Position numbers and translations under genes: made by a program. DNA of 16,522 nt, from contig CANGVZ010000008.1 in NCBI GenBank assembly GCA_947457285.1, positions 1 through 16,522 on the forward strand. The letters run 5' to 3'. This document shows positions 7,226 to 14,093 of the stretch, piece by piece. This DNA is from Flavobacteriales bacterium. GTDB taxonomy: Bacteria; Bacteroidota; Bacteroidia; Flavobacteriales_D; Sanyastnellaceae. Numbering within the stretch: the first letter of the stretch is position 1; every line of letters starts with the position of its first letter. The notes under the pieces were generated by a model. The model had not been told where the DNA came from. It ran no database searches and saw only the letters and a program-made list of their open reading frames with translations.

Positions 7226-8242
7226 TTATTTTGATTCGATGAACTCATTGAGCTCATCATTGCTGCTTGAGAAACTGAAAGCATCACCTACCATGTAGTA
7301 GTTGTTCTTATCAGTACAAAAATCATAAGCATATTTTGCGAATTCCAATTTAGTCTCTTCGAATCCGAAGAGGCCCATAACCTCTTTGATTTGAGCTGCG
7401 CTCATACAATTTGCTTTTGCAACTTGCTTCGCAGTTGAAAGTTTTGTGTCATCAAAACCTTTAGAAGAAATGCTTCCTTTCGCGCTGGTGAAAGACCCGC
7501 TGTCCATTGGACGAGAGCAGCCGCCTGTTGTTTTTTCAGTCACAACAATTTCTTTGCGAGGTTCTGATTTCACTGCAGGAGAAGAAGTTGTGGTCGTCGT
7601 GTTGCTTGAAGAAGTCTTCACTGTGGTAGTAGTCGTCTCCTCTACTTCCATTTCTGAATCCATTCCTTCGATATTCATATTAATTCCCATGTTCACACCA
7701 CCTACGTTCATGCTGACATTCACTTTCTCACCATTTGCAGGCTTTGCAATGGTAGTTGTCGTTGTAGTCGTGGTTGAACCAGAAACGGCAGGACGAGTGG
7801 TAGTAGTTGTAGTTGATGTTTTAGTTGGAGTTTCTTCGACTTCTACCTCTTCGGCGTAATCAACAATTTTGATATCATCTGTTTTGGCAGGAGTTGATGC
7901 AGTAGATGCGCTAATTTCTGCCTCACCCTGATAGCGGAGTACATATTCACCTTTTTTATTGGTTTTGATAACGTAGGTCACTTCAAAGCCCTTGTGAACA
8001 GCGAAGTTTTTTTCGGTGAAATCTGGTAAGGAAGCATCTTCGAAATCGATGCGAGCCATGTAGAAGTCATTGGTGAGGTTGCTGAGCTTCACATTAGTTT
8101 GTGGAGCGGTGTTTTGTTTTTCACCGTTAAGGATAAGGGTGAATTTATCTCCATTCTCAGAGAACACCACAGCATTGGCATTTTGTGCGAATGAAGAAAG
8201 GCTTGATACAGTGATAAGTAAAAAAGTAAAAATCTGTTTCAT
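7226..8242 (-). CDS. Secreted DUF4476 protein with Thr-rich linkers
   Basis: A 338-residue exported protein of unknown function. Residues 1-20 are a classical Sec signal peptide (MKQIFTFLLI...SSFAQ) without a lipobox Cys. Residues about 24-108 form a strand-rich N-terminal domain (VFSENGDKFTLILNGEKQN, later YVLRYQGE) that I recall accompanying DUF4476 in Bacteroidota proteins. Residues about 112-240 are low complexity: Thr tracts at 144-149, 157-164, 203-207 and 215-219 separated by acidic stretches and a Met/Asn/Gly-rich segment (174-194). Residues about 246-338 fit DUF4476, with AAQIKEVMGLFGFEETKLEFAK and a NYYMVGDAFSFSSS segment before a terminal helix. Cys242, Cys279 and Cys309 could pair. 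It is the first gene of the minus-strand cluster and divergent from the saccharopine dehydrogenase-family gene. Confidence 0.82.
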   Translation of the reverse strand: MKQIFTFLLITVSSLSSFAQNANAVVFSENGDKFTLILNGEKQNTAPQTNVKLSNLTNDFYMARIDFEDASLPDFTEKNFAVHKGFEVTYVIKTNKKGEYVLRYQGEAEISASTASTPAKTDDIKIVDYAEEVEVEETPTKTSTTTTTTRPAVSGSTTTTTTTTIAKPANGEKVNVSMNVGGVNMGINMNIEGMDSEMEVEETTTTTVKTSSSNTTTTTSSPAVKSEPRKEIVVTEKTTGGCSRPMDSGSFTSAKGSISSKGFDDTKLSTAKQVAKANCMSAAQIKEVMGLFGFEETKLEFAKYAYDFCTDKNNYYMVGDAFSFSSSNDELNEFIESK

Positions 8243-8329
8243 GGTTTTGATTTTAGCGGTTAAAATTAATCTTTACGCCTCAATAGGCGAAGGTTGTGCC
8301 AAAAAAAATCAACTCGACAAAGGTTATCT

Positions 8330-8337
8330 TATTTTTG
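8330..8337 (+). promoter_or_regulatory. Candidate -7 promoter element of the saccharopine dehydrogenase-family gene
   Basis: TATTTTTG matches the Bacteroidota TAnnTTTG core exactly and lies 34 nt before the chosen ATG at 8372, giving a short leader. No TTG is present at the usual distance upstream. It lies within the 129-bp divergent spacer (8243-8371). On the minus strand the spacer also carries a near match (TAACCTTTG, one base too long) facing the DUF4476 gene. Confidence 0.3.
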
Positions 8338-8371
8338 GCCGGTTTATAAGAAAAGTTTGACAAATAATACA

Positions 8372-9706
8372 ATGACAACAATTTTAATCCTCGGCGCGGG
8401 ACGTAGCAGTTCTAATTTGATAAAATATCTATTGGAAGCTGCGCCAAATGAGGGCTGGCATGTAAGGGTGGGGGATATGGATGAATTGGTGGCTGCCTCA
8501 AAGGTGAATTCCGATTATGGATCGAGTTTTAAAATTATCCCTGGAAATAACGAGCAGATAACCAACGAAATAGGCAAGAGTGATGTGGTTGTTTCGATGC
8601 TTCCAGCAGGGATGCACCCTCAAATTGCACGCTGGTGCATAGGTGCGAGGAAGAATTTGGTGACCCCGAGCTATATCTCCGATGAGATGGCTTCCTTGGA
8701 TCATGATGCGAAGGAGGCAGGAGTGTTGATTCTGAACGAAATGGGCGTAGATCCTGGCATCGATCACATGTCGGCAATGGAGATTATTCATCAGTTGCAA
8801 CAAAAGGGTGCGACATTGGAAAGTTTTGAATCATTCACGGGGGGACTCATCGCTCCGGAGTCTGACGACAATCCCTGGAACTATAAAATTACATGGAACC
8901 CACGAAATGTTGTGCTAGCAGGCTACGGCGGAACAGCGAGATATCTTGAAGGCAATAAATTAAAGCTGATTCCCTATCATCGTTTATTTGCTGAGCTCAC
9001 TCCTGTTCACGTCGAAGGGTACGGAGATTTTGAGGGATATGCCAACCGAGATTCGGTAAAATACCGAAAAATATACGGATTAGACGGTCTTCCAACGTTG
9101 TATCGCGGCACCCTGCGCAGAAAGGGATATTCGGAAGCGTGGAATGCGTTGATACAAATAGGGTTAACGGATGATAGTTTTGAGATTGAAGGGGTGAATG
9201 GCCTTACATGGAGAGAGTTGACGTCTTCTTTTTTATCCGAAAAGGAAAACGAGAACATGGAAAAGTCCGTGCGCGATAAATATTGTGCAAATGATGAGGT
9301 GCTTGACAAATTAAAGTGGCTCGGAATTTTTTCCTCAGAACCAATTGGTATTGAAAAAGGCTCTCCGGCCCTTGCACTGCAAGCTTTGATTGAAAGAAAA
9401 TGGAAATTGGCTGCCGAGGACAAGGATATGATTGTCATGTGGCACCGTTTCATTTATTCTATTGATGGAAAGCGTTTTGAGAAAGAAAGCTCGATGGTTT
9501 GTTTGGGTGATGATCCAGTATATACAGCGATGTCCAAAACGGTGGGCTTGCCAATCGGAATTGCTGTTAAATTTATTCTTCACGGTAAGTGGGAGAAAAA
9601 AGGTGTTCATTTGCCTATCACGAGTGATTTTTACGTTCCCGTGATGCGCGAATTGGAGACCTTGGGCATTCTATTCAATGAAAAAGAAAAGGAAATTCAT
9701 GTTTAA
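8372..9706 (+). CDS. Saccharopine dehydrogenase-family oxidoreductase (Lys9-like)
   Basis: A 444-residue cytosolic enzyme. The N-terminal Rossmann nucleotide-binding motif ILGAGRSS spans residues 6-13. It is followed by the family segment SMLPAGMHPQIARWCI (75-90), then KNLVTPSY (94-101) and NEMGVDPGIDHM (122-133), all typical of saccharopine dehydrogenases of the L-glutamate-forming (Lys9) type. Those enzymes interconvert saccharopine with glutamate and aminoadipate semialdehyde in lysine metabolism. Which direction and substrate apply here is not visible, because no other lysine gene is nearby. Length fits Lys9-type proteins. The start MTTILILGAG at 8372 was preferred over an in-frame ATG at 8294 because it puts the Rossmann strand at the N-terminus and lies after the promoter-like element. 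Its end overlaps the next gene by 8 nt. Confidence 0.85.
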   Translation: MTTILILGAGRSSSNLIKYLLEAAPNEGWHVRVGDMDELVAASKVNSDYGSSFKIIPGNNEQITNEIGKSDVVVSMLPAGMHPQIARWCIGARKNLVTPSYISDEMASLDHDAKEAGVLILNEMGVDPGIDHMSAMEIIHQLQQKGATLESFESFTGGLIAPESDDNPWNYKITWNPRNVVLAGYGGTARYLEGNKLKLIPYHRLFAELTPVHVEGYGDFEGYANRDSVKYRKIYGLDGLPTLYRGTLRRKGYSEAWNALIQIGLTDDSFEIEGVNGLTWRELTSSFLSEKENENMEKSVRDKYCANDEVLDKLKWLGIFSSEPIGIEKGSPALALQALIERKWKLAAEDKDMIVMWHRFIYSIDGKRFEKESSMVCLGDDPVYTAMSKTVGLPIGIAVKFILHGKWEKKGVHLPITSDFYVPVMRELETLGILFNEKEKEIHV

Positions 9707-10223
9707 GAAGATACTTTTTTTGTTGGTAATTCTTTGGTCCTCGCATTCAGTGATAGGACAAGATGGACGCAAGCCCGAAATTTCTGATACCATAAAGTGG
9801 GAGACCGCTGCAGACTATGATCGCGATCGCGATTTGATTATCAAATGTTTGAAGTGGCTTTGTACAGCGCCGATGGGACAGGATGTTATCTACAGAAGTG
9901 AAGCAAATGCTTTTGTACTGCGCTGGTTATCTGGTTCCCCAGATGTAATCATTGAAATTGATGAAACGGTTTTTGATTTTACCGAAGGAAATGATGATAT
10001 TTTGTTTTCGGTGATTCACGCCATGGCCTTAACTACCATGACGAAAAAGAAGGAAATGGATAAGGAGAAATTGGCCGTAGAGACCATGAGAATTGTGTGT
10101 GAATTGGTAGATTCAAGTGAAAAATATAGCGCCGATAAAAAGATGAAAGCAGTTCTTAAAGCCTTTCGAAAAGATAAGTTGGAGGAGTATGTGCGGGAGC
10201 GTATGCAGGCTACCAAGAAATAA
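9699..10223 (+). CDS. Small secreted protein of unknown function
   Basis: A 174-residue protein I do not recognise. The N-terminus MFKKILFLLVILWSSHSVIG is a clear Sec signal peptide ending near residues 20-21, with no lipobox Cys, so the mature protein is probably periplasmic or secreted. The mature part looks largely helical, with an IIKCLKWLCTAPMG segment, a VIIEIDETVFDF strand and a Lys-rich C-terminal helix. Two Cys close together (KCLKWLC) and a third in IVCELV might form a disulfide. The ATG at 9699 overlaps the upstream stop by 8 nt, implying translational coupling; an in-frame ATG at 9678 would add seven residues (MKKKRKF) and is also possible. It is co-directional with ispH 36 nt downstream. 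Confidence 0.72.
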   Translation: MFKKILFLLVILWSSHSVIGQDGRKPEISDTIKWETAADYDRDRDLIIKCLKWLCTAPMGQDVIYRSEANAFVLRWLSGSPDVIIEIDETVFDFTEGNDDILFSVIHAMALTTMTKKKEMDKEKLAVETMRIVCELVDSSEKYSADKKMKAVLKAFRKDKLEEYVRERMQATKK

Positions 10224-10259
10224 GTAGAACAAATTGACTCGATTAATGCTTTTACAGCT

Positions 10260-11477
10260 ATGAAAAAATTCGTCATTCCTGAGAAATATCGCTCTAGTAT
10301 TATTGGAAGCGTCAAGGAATGGAGAAAGTCCAAGGATCCAAGGAAACAAGATTTTTCTCCAACATATTTGGATTTGGGACCACTAGAAGTGGTCTTGCCA
10401 AGGCACTTTGGGTTTTGCTATGGAGTGGAGAATGCCATCGAAATTTCCTACAAGGCGATAGAGGAAAATCCAGGAAAAAGAATTTTCCTATTGAGTCAAA
10501 TGATTCATAATCCAGCGGTAAATGATGACTTAGAATCGCGAGGGATTCAATTTATCATGGACACGGAGGGCCACCAGTTTATAGGATGGGACGAAATTAC
10601 CTCAGATGATGTGGTGATTATTCCCGCGTTTGGAACCACGCTCGAAATAGAGCAGATTTTAAAGGACAAAGGAGTTGAAACTAAAAGATACAATACTACG
10701 TGTCCGTTTGTAGAAAAGGTTTGGAAGCGTTCTTCTGAAATAGGAGGAAAGGGATATACGAATATCATTCACGGGAAGCATAAACATGAGGAAACGCGCG
10801 CCACATTTAGTCATTCAGCAGCGCACTCAGCAAGCGTCATTGTAAGAGATATCAAGGAGGCGGAGCGTCTTGCAGAGTATATGAAGGGCAATAAGGGTCG
10901 CGAAGAATTTGAAAAGGAATTTGCAGGAAAATACAGTGCAGGTTTTGACCCTTCTAAGGATTTAAAAAAGGTTGGAGTTGTGAATCAAACCACCATGCTC
11001 GCTACAGAAACCCAAGAAATTGCTGATTATTTCAAGAAGCTTGTAGTCTCGTTGTATGGAGATGACGCGTTTGCCGACACCCGAGACACCCTCTGTTACG
11101 CCACCAATGATAATCAGGATGCAACACTGGGTGCGCTAAACTCTGACGCAGATTTAGCGTTGGTGATCGGAGGATACAATAGCTCGAATACTTCTCAGTT
11201 GGTCACTATTTTAAGTGAAAAAATGCCCGTGTATTTTATCAAAGACGCGGAAGAAATTGTATCTGAAAATAGCATATTTCATTTTGTTTATGCAGATCAA
11301 AAACGCATAGAGGCTACCGATTGGCTGCCGAAGAAGGACAAGGTAAAAATAGTCATAACTAGCGGTGCGTCTTGTCCAGACCCTGTTGTGGAGGCCGTGG
11401 TAAGAAAGGTTCAGGGCTTCTTCCCAAATGCGAATAATATAGAAAATGTATTGGAGGAGTTGATTGGGGTGGAATAG
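10260..11477 (+). CDS. ispH: 4-hydroxy-3-methylbut-2-enyl diphosphate reductase, long plant/cyanobacterial-type
   Basis: This 405-residue [4Fe-4S] enzyme converts HMBPP to IPP and DMAPP, the last step of the MEP isoprenoid pathway. Candidate cluster ligands are Cys53 (FGFCYGV), Cys148 (NTTCPFV) and Cys279 (DTLCYAT). Other family landmarks are IHNP (82-85), VNQTTM (241-246), SSNTSQL (308-314) and TSGASCPDP (367-375). E. coli-type IspH is near 310-320 residues with a HPEVEGT-type motif. Here the protein is about 90 residues longer, has an N-terminal extension of about 40 residues before the first Cys, and carries HGKHKHEET (171-179), the arrangement I recall from plant and cyanobacterial HDR (HGKYxHEET). 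Glu177 or Glu178 is the likely proton-relay acid. The adjacent carotenoid-type desaturase fits demand for isoprenoids. Confidence 0.95.
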   Translation: MKKFVIPEKYRSSIIGSVKEWRKSKDPRKQDFSPTYLDLGPLEVVLPRHFGFCYGVENAIEISYKAIEENPGKRIFLLSQMIHNPAVNDDLESRGIQFIMDTEGHQFIGWDEITSDDVVIIPAFGTTLEIEQILKDKGVETKRYNTTCPFVEKVWKRSSEIGGKGYTNIIHGKHKHEETRATFSHSAAHSASVIVRDIKEAERLAEYMKGNKGREEFEKEFAGKYSAGFDPSKDLKKVGVVNQTTMLATETQEIADYFKKLVVSLYGDDAFADTRDTLCYATNDNQDATLGALNSDADLALVIGGYNSSNTSQLVTILSEKMPVYFIKDAEEIVSENSIFHFVYADQKRIEATDWLPKKDKVKIVITSGASCPDPVVEAVVRKVQGFFPNANNIENVLEELIGVE

Positions 11478-11493
11478 TAAGTTTACAGATGCT

Positions 11494-11501
11494 TACCTTT
11501 G
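11494..11501 (+). promoter_or_regulatory. Possible -7 element before mutL
   Basis: TACCTTTG matches TAnnTTTG exactly in the 35-nt ispH-mutL gap, ending 11 nt before the ATG at 11513. There is no well-spaced TTG upstream, and the implied leader is only a few nucleotides, so this is weak. If used, it would also rule out the longer mutL ORF beginning at 11489. Confidence 0.2.
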
Positions 11502-11512
11502 AACTTAATTTT

Positions 11513-13342
11513 ATGTCTGATATCATTCAACTTTTACCGGAGTCAGTTTCTAACCAAATAGCGGCAGGTGAGGTCGTTCAACGTCCTGCGTCTGCGGTGA
11601 AAGAATTGGTGGAGAACAGTATCGATGCAGATGCTAGTTCAGTGCACGTTATCGTGAAAGATGCTGGTAAGACGTTGATTCAGGTGATTGATAATGGAAA
11701 AGGCATGTCAGCGCAGGATGCAAGGATGTGCTTCGAGCGTCATGCCACGTCTAAGGTCAGAAAATCGGAAGATTTATTCAACATTGTCACAAAGGGATTT
11801 AGAGGTGAGGCGCTTGCAAGTATCGCGGCCATTGCACAAGTTGAACTGCGCACACGTCAGCGTGGTGAGGCGCTAGGTACCAAAGTAGAAATAGAAGGAA
11901 CGAAGGTTAAGAGCGCGGGCCCAGATCAATGTCCTGAAGGGACAAATTTCATGATAAAGAATCTCTTTTATAATGTTCCGGCGCGTCGGTATTTTTTGAA
12001 GAGCGACGCCATCGAGCTGAAGCATATTATCGAGGAGATTCAGCGAGTGGCGCTCACGCATCCTGATGTTGAATTCAAATTGACGCATAATGGAAGTGAG
12101 GTGTTCTCATATCCAAAAACCAATATTCGCCAGCGTGTGGTCAATGTTTTGGGAGGCAAGTACAATGAAAAGCTGGTGCCCGTCGATGAGCAAACGGATA
12201 TCGTAAGTATTCAGGGCTTTGTTGGAAAACCCGATGTTTCTAAGAAAACAAGAGGTGAGCAATATTTCTTTGTCAATCAACGATTCATAAAAAATAGTTA
12301 TCTCAACCATGCGGTGACGGGTGCCTTTGACCAATTACTGGGAGAAGGGCATTTTCCGCTTTATCTTTTGTATTTGGAAATTGATCCTTCACAGATTGAT
12401 ATCAATATTCACCCGACAAAAACTGAGATTAAGTTTCAGGATGAGCGTGCGATTTATGCTATTCTCCACGCTGCAGTGAAGCGGGCTTTGGGAAGACATA
12501 ACATCACTCCGACATTGGATTTCAATCAGGAAACAGCCATAGCCATAGAGCCTATGCGCATGGATACAGAAGTGAAAATGCCGGAAATAAAAATCAATCC
12601 TGATTATAATCCTTTTCCTACAAAAGAAAAGAGAGAGAGTCTCGCACAAGGCTGGTTTGATCGGAACAACGGAGGTGCAAAGAAAGGTTGGGAAGAGCTA
12701 TTGGAGATTTCGAAAATGATTTCTCCTGAGTTGCACTCAGAGCCTGTAATCACGGCTGCAAAATTATTTGAACCAGATGAAGAGCACACTCCATTTCAGT
12801 TGCATCGCAAGTATATTGTGAGTGCAACTACCGATGGGATGATATTTATCGATCAACAACGCGCGCATCGCAGAATACTCTTCGAGCGTTATTCATTATT
12901 GATTGAAAAGCGATCAGGTAGTGTTCAACAGTTATTGTTTCCTGAGTTGGTGAGCTTTTCACAGGGAGATGCTGCGATCGTCAATACCATGCTGGAGGAC
13001 ATTCGGAGCATGGGGTTTGAGATTGAGCATTTTGGGGGAACCGAGTTTCAAGTGACAGGCGTACCTTCAGATACGGGAGCCACAAATCTTCAAGCGCTGC
13101 TCGATGGTTTTTTGGAGCAGGTGAAGCACGAACAGCCCAATGCAGATATGAATAATTTTGAGAAAATAGCGTGGGCGATGGCTATGAGTACTTCAATCAG
13201 ATATGGTCAGATGCTGACCATCCCGGAGATGAAAGAGATCATCGAGCGACTCTTGGCATGTCATCAGCCGAATTTTGAAAAGAGAAATAGACCTACATTC
13301 ATTAAATTTACCACAGACCAATTGGGTCAACAATTCAGATAA
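11513..13342 (+). CDS. mutL: DNA mismatch repair protein MutL
   Basis: A 609-residue GHKL ATPase that, in the family, links MutS mismatch recognition to strand removal. N-terminal ATPase motifs are intact: catalytic Glu31 and Asn35 in KELVENSIDAD, DNGKGM (60-65), GFRGEAL (95-101), LFYNVPARR (151-159) and the QRF/K loop (256-260). A linker of about 90 residues leads to the dimerisation domain from about 428. There the endonuclease motif DQHA(X)2E(X)4E reads DQQRAHRRILFE (447-458), and the later CPHGRP position reads EKRNRP (589-594), so metal-binding residues appear lost. QQLLFP (472-477) looks like a sliding-clamp-binding motif. The start MSDIIQLLPESVSNQIAAGE fits family N-termini; an ATG at 11489 would add eight residues. 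The next gene starts 2 nt after its stop. Confidence 0.96.
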   Translation: MSDIIQLLPESVSNQIAAGEVVQRPASAVKELVENSIDADASSVHVIVKDAGKTLIQVIDNGKGMSAQDARMCFERHATSKVRKSEDLFNIVTKGFRGEALASIAAIAQVELRTRQRGEALGTKVEIEGTKVKSAGPDQCPEGTNFMIKNLFYNVPARRYFLKSDAIELKHIIEEIQRVALTHPDVEFKLTHNGSEVFSYPKTNIRQRVVNVLGGKYNEKLVPVDEQTDIVSIQGFVGKPDVSKKTRGEQYFFVNQRFIKNSYLNHAVTGAFDQLLGEGHFPLYLLYLEIDPSQIDINIHPTKTEIKFQDERAIYAILHAAVKRALGRHNITPTLDFNQETAIAIEPMRMDTEVKMPEIKINPDYNPFPTKEKRESLAQGWFDRNNGGAKKGWEELLEISKMISPELHSEPVITAAKLFEPDEEHTPFQLHRKYIVSATTDGMIFIDQQRAHRRILFERYSLLIEKRSGSVQQLLFPELVSFSQGDAAIVNTMLEDIRSMGFEIEHFGGTEFQVTGVPSDTGATNLQALLDGFLEQVKHEQPNADMNNFEKIAWAMAMSTSIRYGQMLTIPEMKEIIERLLACHQPNFEKRNRPTFIKFTTDQLGQQFR

Positions 13343-13344
13343 AC

Positions 13345-14091
13345 ATGTTTAATCAGCTCACCCCAGTAGTTAAGAATATTATTATCATCAATGTATTGAT
13401 GTATTTGGCTTGTGCTGTTGTGCCGGGTCTCCAAGAGTTGAGTTCTGGTTATTATTGGCAAAGTGAAAATTTCAGGCCTTGGCAATTGATTACGCACATG
13501 TTTACGCATGCGCCTTTGCGCTCAGGAAACCTCATGCATATCTTTTTTAATATGTATGCGCTCTTTTTGTTTGGTTCAGCGATAGAGCGTCAATGGGGTG
13601 CGAAGCGATTTTTGATTTACTATTTTATATGTGGTTTGGGGGCGTTCTTTTTACACGAGTTTATCAATTATATCGAGATTCAAAGGCTTATAGGACTTAT
13701 GAATCCTGAGGATGTTCGAATGGTTTATGAAGAAGGGGCGGAAGTAATTAGAAATGGGAAAAACTATATTGACGCTGCTCCTGGTCAATTGAATTATTCT
13801 TTGAATGTTCCCGTGGTCGGAGCCTCAGGCTGTGTATTCGGAGTATTGCTGGCGTTTGGTATGTTGTTTCCCAATACTGAGTTGATGCTATTATTTCCTC
13901 CCATAGCGCTGAAGGCAAAATGGTTGGTGATCATTTATGGTGCAATTGAATTGTTATTAGCATTGCAAAACAATCCAGGAGATAATGTTGCACACTATGC
14001 GCATATCGGAGGTATGATTTTCGGTTATATCATGCTGAAGATTTGGCAAAAGCGCGATGGAAGCTATTATGGCAATCGTTTTAGATATTAA
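13345..14091 (+). CDS. Rhomboid-family intramembrane serine protease (first copy)
   Basis: A 248-residue inner-membrane protein. Hydrophobic helices lie at about 10-28, 62-80, 88-107, 155-175, 192-208 and 218-232, the six-helix rhomboid core. The catalytic pair is present: Ser161 in GASGCVFG and His220 in HYAHIGG (217-223), with His65 and Asn69 in HIFFNMYALFLFG as oxyanion-side residues. A hydrophilic stretch of about 45 residues (108-153) sits between the third and fourth helices, which I recall as common in Bacteroidota rhomboids. Rhomboids cut single-pass membrane proteins within the membrane; the substrate here is unknown. It starts 2 nt after the mutL stop and ends 2 nt before the second rhomboid gene. 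Confidence 0.92.
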   Translation: MFNQLTPVVKNIIIINVLMYLACAVVPGLQELSSGYYWQSENFRPWQLITHMFTHAPLRSGNLMHIFFNMYALFLFGSAIERQWGAKRFLIYYFICGLGAFFLHEFINYIEIQRLIGLMNPEDVRMVYEEGAEVIRNGKNYIDAAPGQLNYSLNVPVVGASGCVFGVLLAFGMLFPNTELMLLFPPIALKAKWLVIIYGAIELLLALQNNPGDNVAHYAHIGGMIFGYIMLKIWQKRDGSYYGNRFRY

Positions 14092-14093
14092 TT

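Noticed and set aside
7446..7859. Plus-strand ORF rich in Val inside the DUF4476 gene
   Set aside because: It is the antisense image of the Thr tracts: reverse-complemented ACN codons read as Val-rich runs. No signal or domain is seen, and the minus-strand gene is convincing.
3733..8242. Reading the envelope cluster as a flagellar FlgO/FlgP/FlgT or a curli csg operon
   Set aside because: There are no curli subunit repeats, CsgE/CsgF-like or flagellar genes, and Bacteroidota generally lack flagella. Only the fold-level resemblance is kept.
8276..8289. Small hairpin CGCCT-CAAT-AGGCG in the leader of the DUF4476 gene
   Set aside because: The stem is only 5 bp; it is too weak to call a riboswitch or attenuator without conservation data.
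9007..9453. 148-codon minus-strand ORF within the saccharopine dehydrogenase-family gene
   Set aside because: Its sequence is Ser/Pro-rich without recognisable motifs and lies wholly opposite conserved enzyme sequence.
10378..10394. Perfect 7-bp inverted repeat GACCACT-AGA-AGTGGTC early in ispH
   Set aside because: It lies inside coding sequence with no T run and is short enough to be chance.
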